From Batrachochytrium dendrobatidis JAM81 (taxonomy: Eukaryota; Chytridiomycota; Chytridiomycetes; Rhizophydiales): a stretch of 64,000 nt of DNA. Below, piece after piece: positions 62,192 through 64,000 of this stretch. A program made the translations under genes and the position numbers. Below the pieces are notes generated by a model. It was not told the DNA's origin. It did no database searches and saw nothing but the letters and a program-made list of their open reading frames with translations. Within the stretch, counting starts at the first letter, position 1. Each line of letters begins with the position of its first letter. The stretch covers positions 815,658-879,657 of the forward strand of contig NW_006281103.1 in assembly GCF_000203795.2 (NCBI RefSeq). The letters run 5' to 3'.

Positions 62192-63867
62192 TTAGATTGT
62201 TTCCATGTATCGCTTGATTTCCCAATCGGTAACAGCATTACTCCACAACCGCAGCTCGTGCAATCTTGTAGCAACAAAGTGATCCACAAACTCGTCACCC
62301 AAGACTAGACGAGCCATGCTATTTTTTTCTTGCATGCATTGAACAGCATCCAACAATGTCCGTGGCAAAAGTTTAGCATCTTGGTTTGTCACATCGCCTT
62401 TTGCAGGAGGAAAGGGTAAAGAGAGATTGTTACGGATACCGTGCATACCACATGCAAGAATGGCTGCAACTGCAAGATAGGGATTGACATCTGCTCCAGG
62501 AACACGTACTTCAATACGAGTTGATTCAGGTGAATTGAGCGGTGGACCAATGATACGAATAGAAGTAGTACGATTTTCTTGGCCATACGAAACAGTGAGC
62601 GGAGCCCAATAGTTTTCCACAAGTCGTTTATAGCTATTGAATCCGTAAAATAAATGTCACCAATATTTAATCGTATACTAGCAACACATCCTAGTCATCA
62701 TACCTGTTTATGGTAGGAGCCATAATAGCCATGATAGAAGGCAGCCCAAGCAAAATACCAGCAATGAATTTTTGCATGGTAGGAGTCATTGTAGCATCCA
62801 CATCACTAACAGCAGTATCGGAGTTTTTGGGCATAGCAAACAGTGATGCTCCAGTTTCAAGTGATGCCAGACTGATATGAATATGACCAGAACAACCAGG
62901 CTGATCTTGGTGTGGCTTTGCCATGAAGCAACAAGTAACTTTATGGTTCAAACCGATCTGCTTGACTGCCATTTTGAATACATGTGCGCGATCAGCGAGC
63001 TCCAGCGCGTCTGTATACTTTAATGCAGCTTCATAAACACCAGGGCCTATAATGAAATAATACAATGATCAGGTCAATATTTGGCATGAATGCATTCATA
63101 TCAAGAATCATAGTGATCTCTTGCCTGTTTCAGTATGCAAGCATTCGATAGGGATTTCTAAGCTTGCGCAATGATCAAAAATGTCGTTAAAGAATTGTTG
63201 GTTGAGATGGGGTCGTTGAAGTGAGTATCCAAACATGCCAGTAGTAAGAGGCTTGAGACCAACACCTTTTTTCTGAGCCAGAGTATCAGGAGTTTCTTGA
63301 AAATTGAACCATTCATACTCCATGCCAGCAAGAGGACGCAACCCAGCAGCAGTGAATTCGCCTACAATCCGCTTCAACAGATTGCGAGGACACATGGCTA
63401 GAGGTTTTCCAGTGGTAGGATGATAGAAATCGACCAGGAACATGGGCTGATTGTTGTTCCAGGGTATACGACGCATGGAGGACGGGTCGATCTTGGCCAG
63501 GATATCTGAAAACCCCGAATCCGATGCAAGTAGCGGAGGAGGAGGTTTAACTAAAGCATCGTGTTGGTCCCATCCAAACAGCACTCCACAGAATCCTATC
63601 GGTTATAAGAGTATAAATAGATTCAGTTTTTCGTACACCACTCAGTGTGGGGTCATTGGAATGATGGTCGATAGGCTTACCAAACCCATCGTCCATCGAC
63701 TTTTCGATTTTTTCGAGCATCACCGTTTTCCCTCTGGGCAGTCCATCAATGTCGCAGCCAGTTAGCAGGACTCGTTTGTCAGATTTAAGCAGTCCTTTAG
63801 AGTATGCAGTGCTTAGAGCAACGCTAACCTCCTTGACCTTATTGTCAGTGTGGATCATATCTTTCAT
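62192..63867 (-). CDS. Type I glutamine synthetase-like ligase (FluG/lengsin/GlnA-type)
   Basis: Four exons (63867-63681, 63595-63125, 63046-62704, 62633-62192) give 480 residues. The N-terminal beta-grasp part has VLLTGCDIDGLPRGKTV. The catalytic core has GMEYEWFNF (metal-binding Glu), IECLHTETGPGVYEAALKY (family E-x-GPGQ-E motif with Gln replaced by Val), CCFMAKPHQDQPGCSGHIHISL (ATP/metal His), and ENYWAPLTVSYGQENRTTSIRI ending RIEVRVPGADVNPYLA. This is the GSI/GlnA-like group, which includes gamma-glutamyl-amine ligases as well as fungal FluG-like proteins. A classical fungal GSII it is not. The substrate is therefore open. The second intron starts with GC (ACAG|GCAAGA). Confidence 0.88.
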
Positions 63868-64000
63868 TTTATCTGAATATGCTTGCTTAAAGTGTTTAAA
63901 TAGGCAGGAATGACAAGAGTTTTATTCAGCAGGTGTCCGCATTCATGACAGCTTTAATGTAATTCAAGCATGTTTTTTGGATCTTTTTGGACCAAGATAT

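Overview
The window is nuclear DNA from an intron-rich, compact, AT-leaning eukaryote. The evidence points to a flagellated (zoosporic) fungus, most likely a chytrid such as Batrachochytrium or a relative. It has fungal-type genes: a DFG5-like GH76 protein, a Dap1-type MAPR protein, cyclin C/SSN8, COX23 and a type I glutamine synthetase. It also has genes expected only where cilia or flagella are built: a giant protein of ASH (HYDIN-like) domains and a MOK-type kinase. Introns are short (about 60-220 nt). I rebuilt the gene models by joining frames at splice sites; for nearly every gene the exon lengths keep phase from start to stop. The species name is inference.

Layout: (1) 1-8.0 kb, minus: a giant ARM-like plus ASH-repeat gene running off the left edge. 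(2) 8.1-11.2 kb, plus: SART1/Snu66 of the tri-snRNP, then a Myb/SANT-like protein to 13.2 kb. (3) 13.3-14.7 kb, minus: cyclin C; 15-18.8 kb, plus: a TCP11-domain protein; 18.8-19.2 kb, minus: a COX23-like twin-CX9C protein. (4) 20-22 kb, minus: an SLC18-like MFS transporter, head to head with a NEPRO-like nucleolar protein (22.1-23.6 kb). (5) 23.7-24.9 kb, minus: a SET/MYND protein, head to head with ribosomal protein P1 (25.1 kb), then ARS2/SERRATE (26.1-28.6 kb). (6) 29.7-30.6 kb, minus: a METTL21-like methyltransferase, head to head with four-unit polyubiquitin (31-32.3 kb). (7) 33.1-36.2 kb: mitochondrial FAD glycerol-3-phosphate dehydrogenase with EF-hands; 36.6 kb: a secreted cysteine-rich orphan. 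(8) 37.6-39.3 kb, minus: an isochorismatase-AlkB fusion, head to head with an F-box/LRR protein (to 41.2 kb). (9) 41.6-43.6 kb, minus: GH76 protein. (10) 43.6-49.2 kb: a gene-poor, repeat-bearing stretch leading into a GT2 membrane glycosyltransferase (49.2-51.7 kb). (11) 52.1-53.9 kb, minus: PCID2/Thp1-like PCI protein; 54.4-57.4 kb, minus: MOK-like kinase. (12) 59.4-60.8 kb, plus: PP2C phosphatase; 61.1 kb: Dap1/MAPR; 62.2-63.9 kb, minus: glutamine synthetase-type ligase.

There is no operon logic, but there are themes. Several genes serve RNA processing and expression (SART1, ARS2, PCID2, NEPRO-like, cyclin C, P1), and two serve the flagellum. Many genes sit in divergent pairs sharing 50-340 bp promoters, and four of these promoters carry a CACGTG palindrome. 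Main points for a second look: three introns best explained by GC-AG splicing; the isochorismatase-AlkB fusion whose start region overlaps that of an F-box gene; a GH76 protein with a changed catalytic pair; and a family of decayed dispersed repeats, including two near-identical inverted copies 11 kb apart. I saw no tRNA, rRNA or CRISPR.
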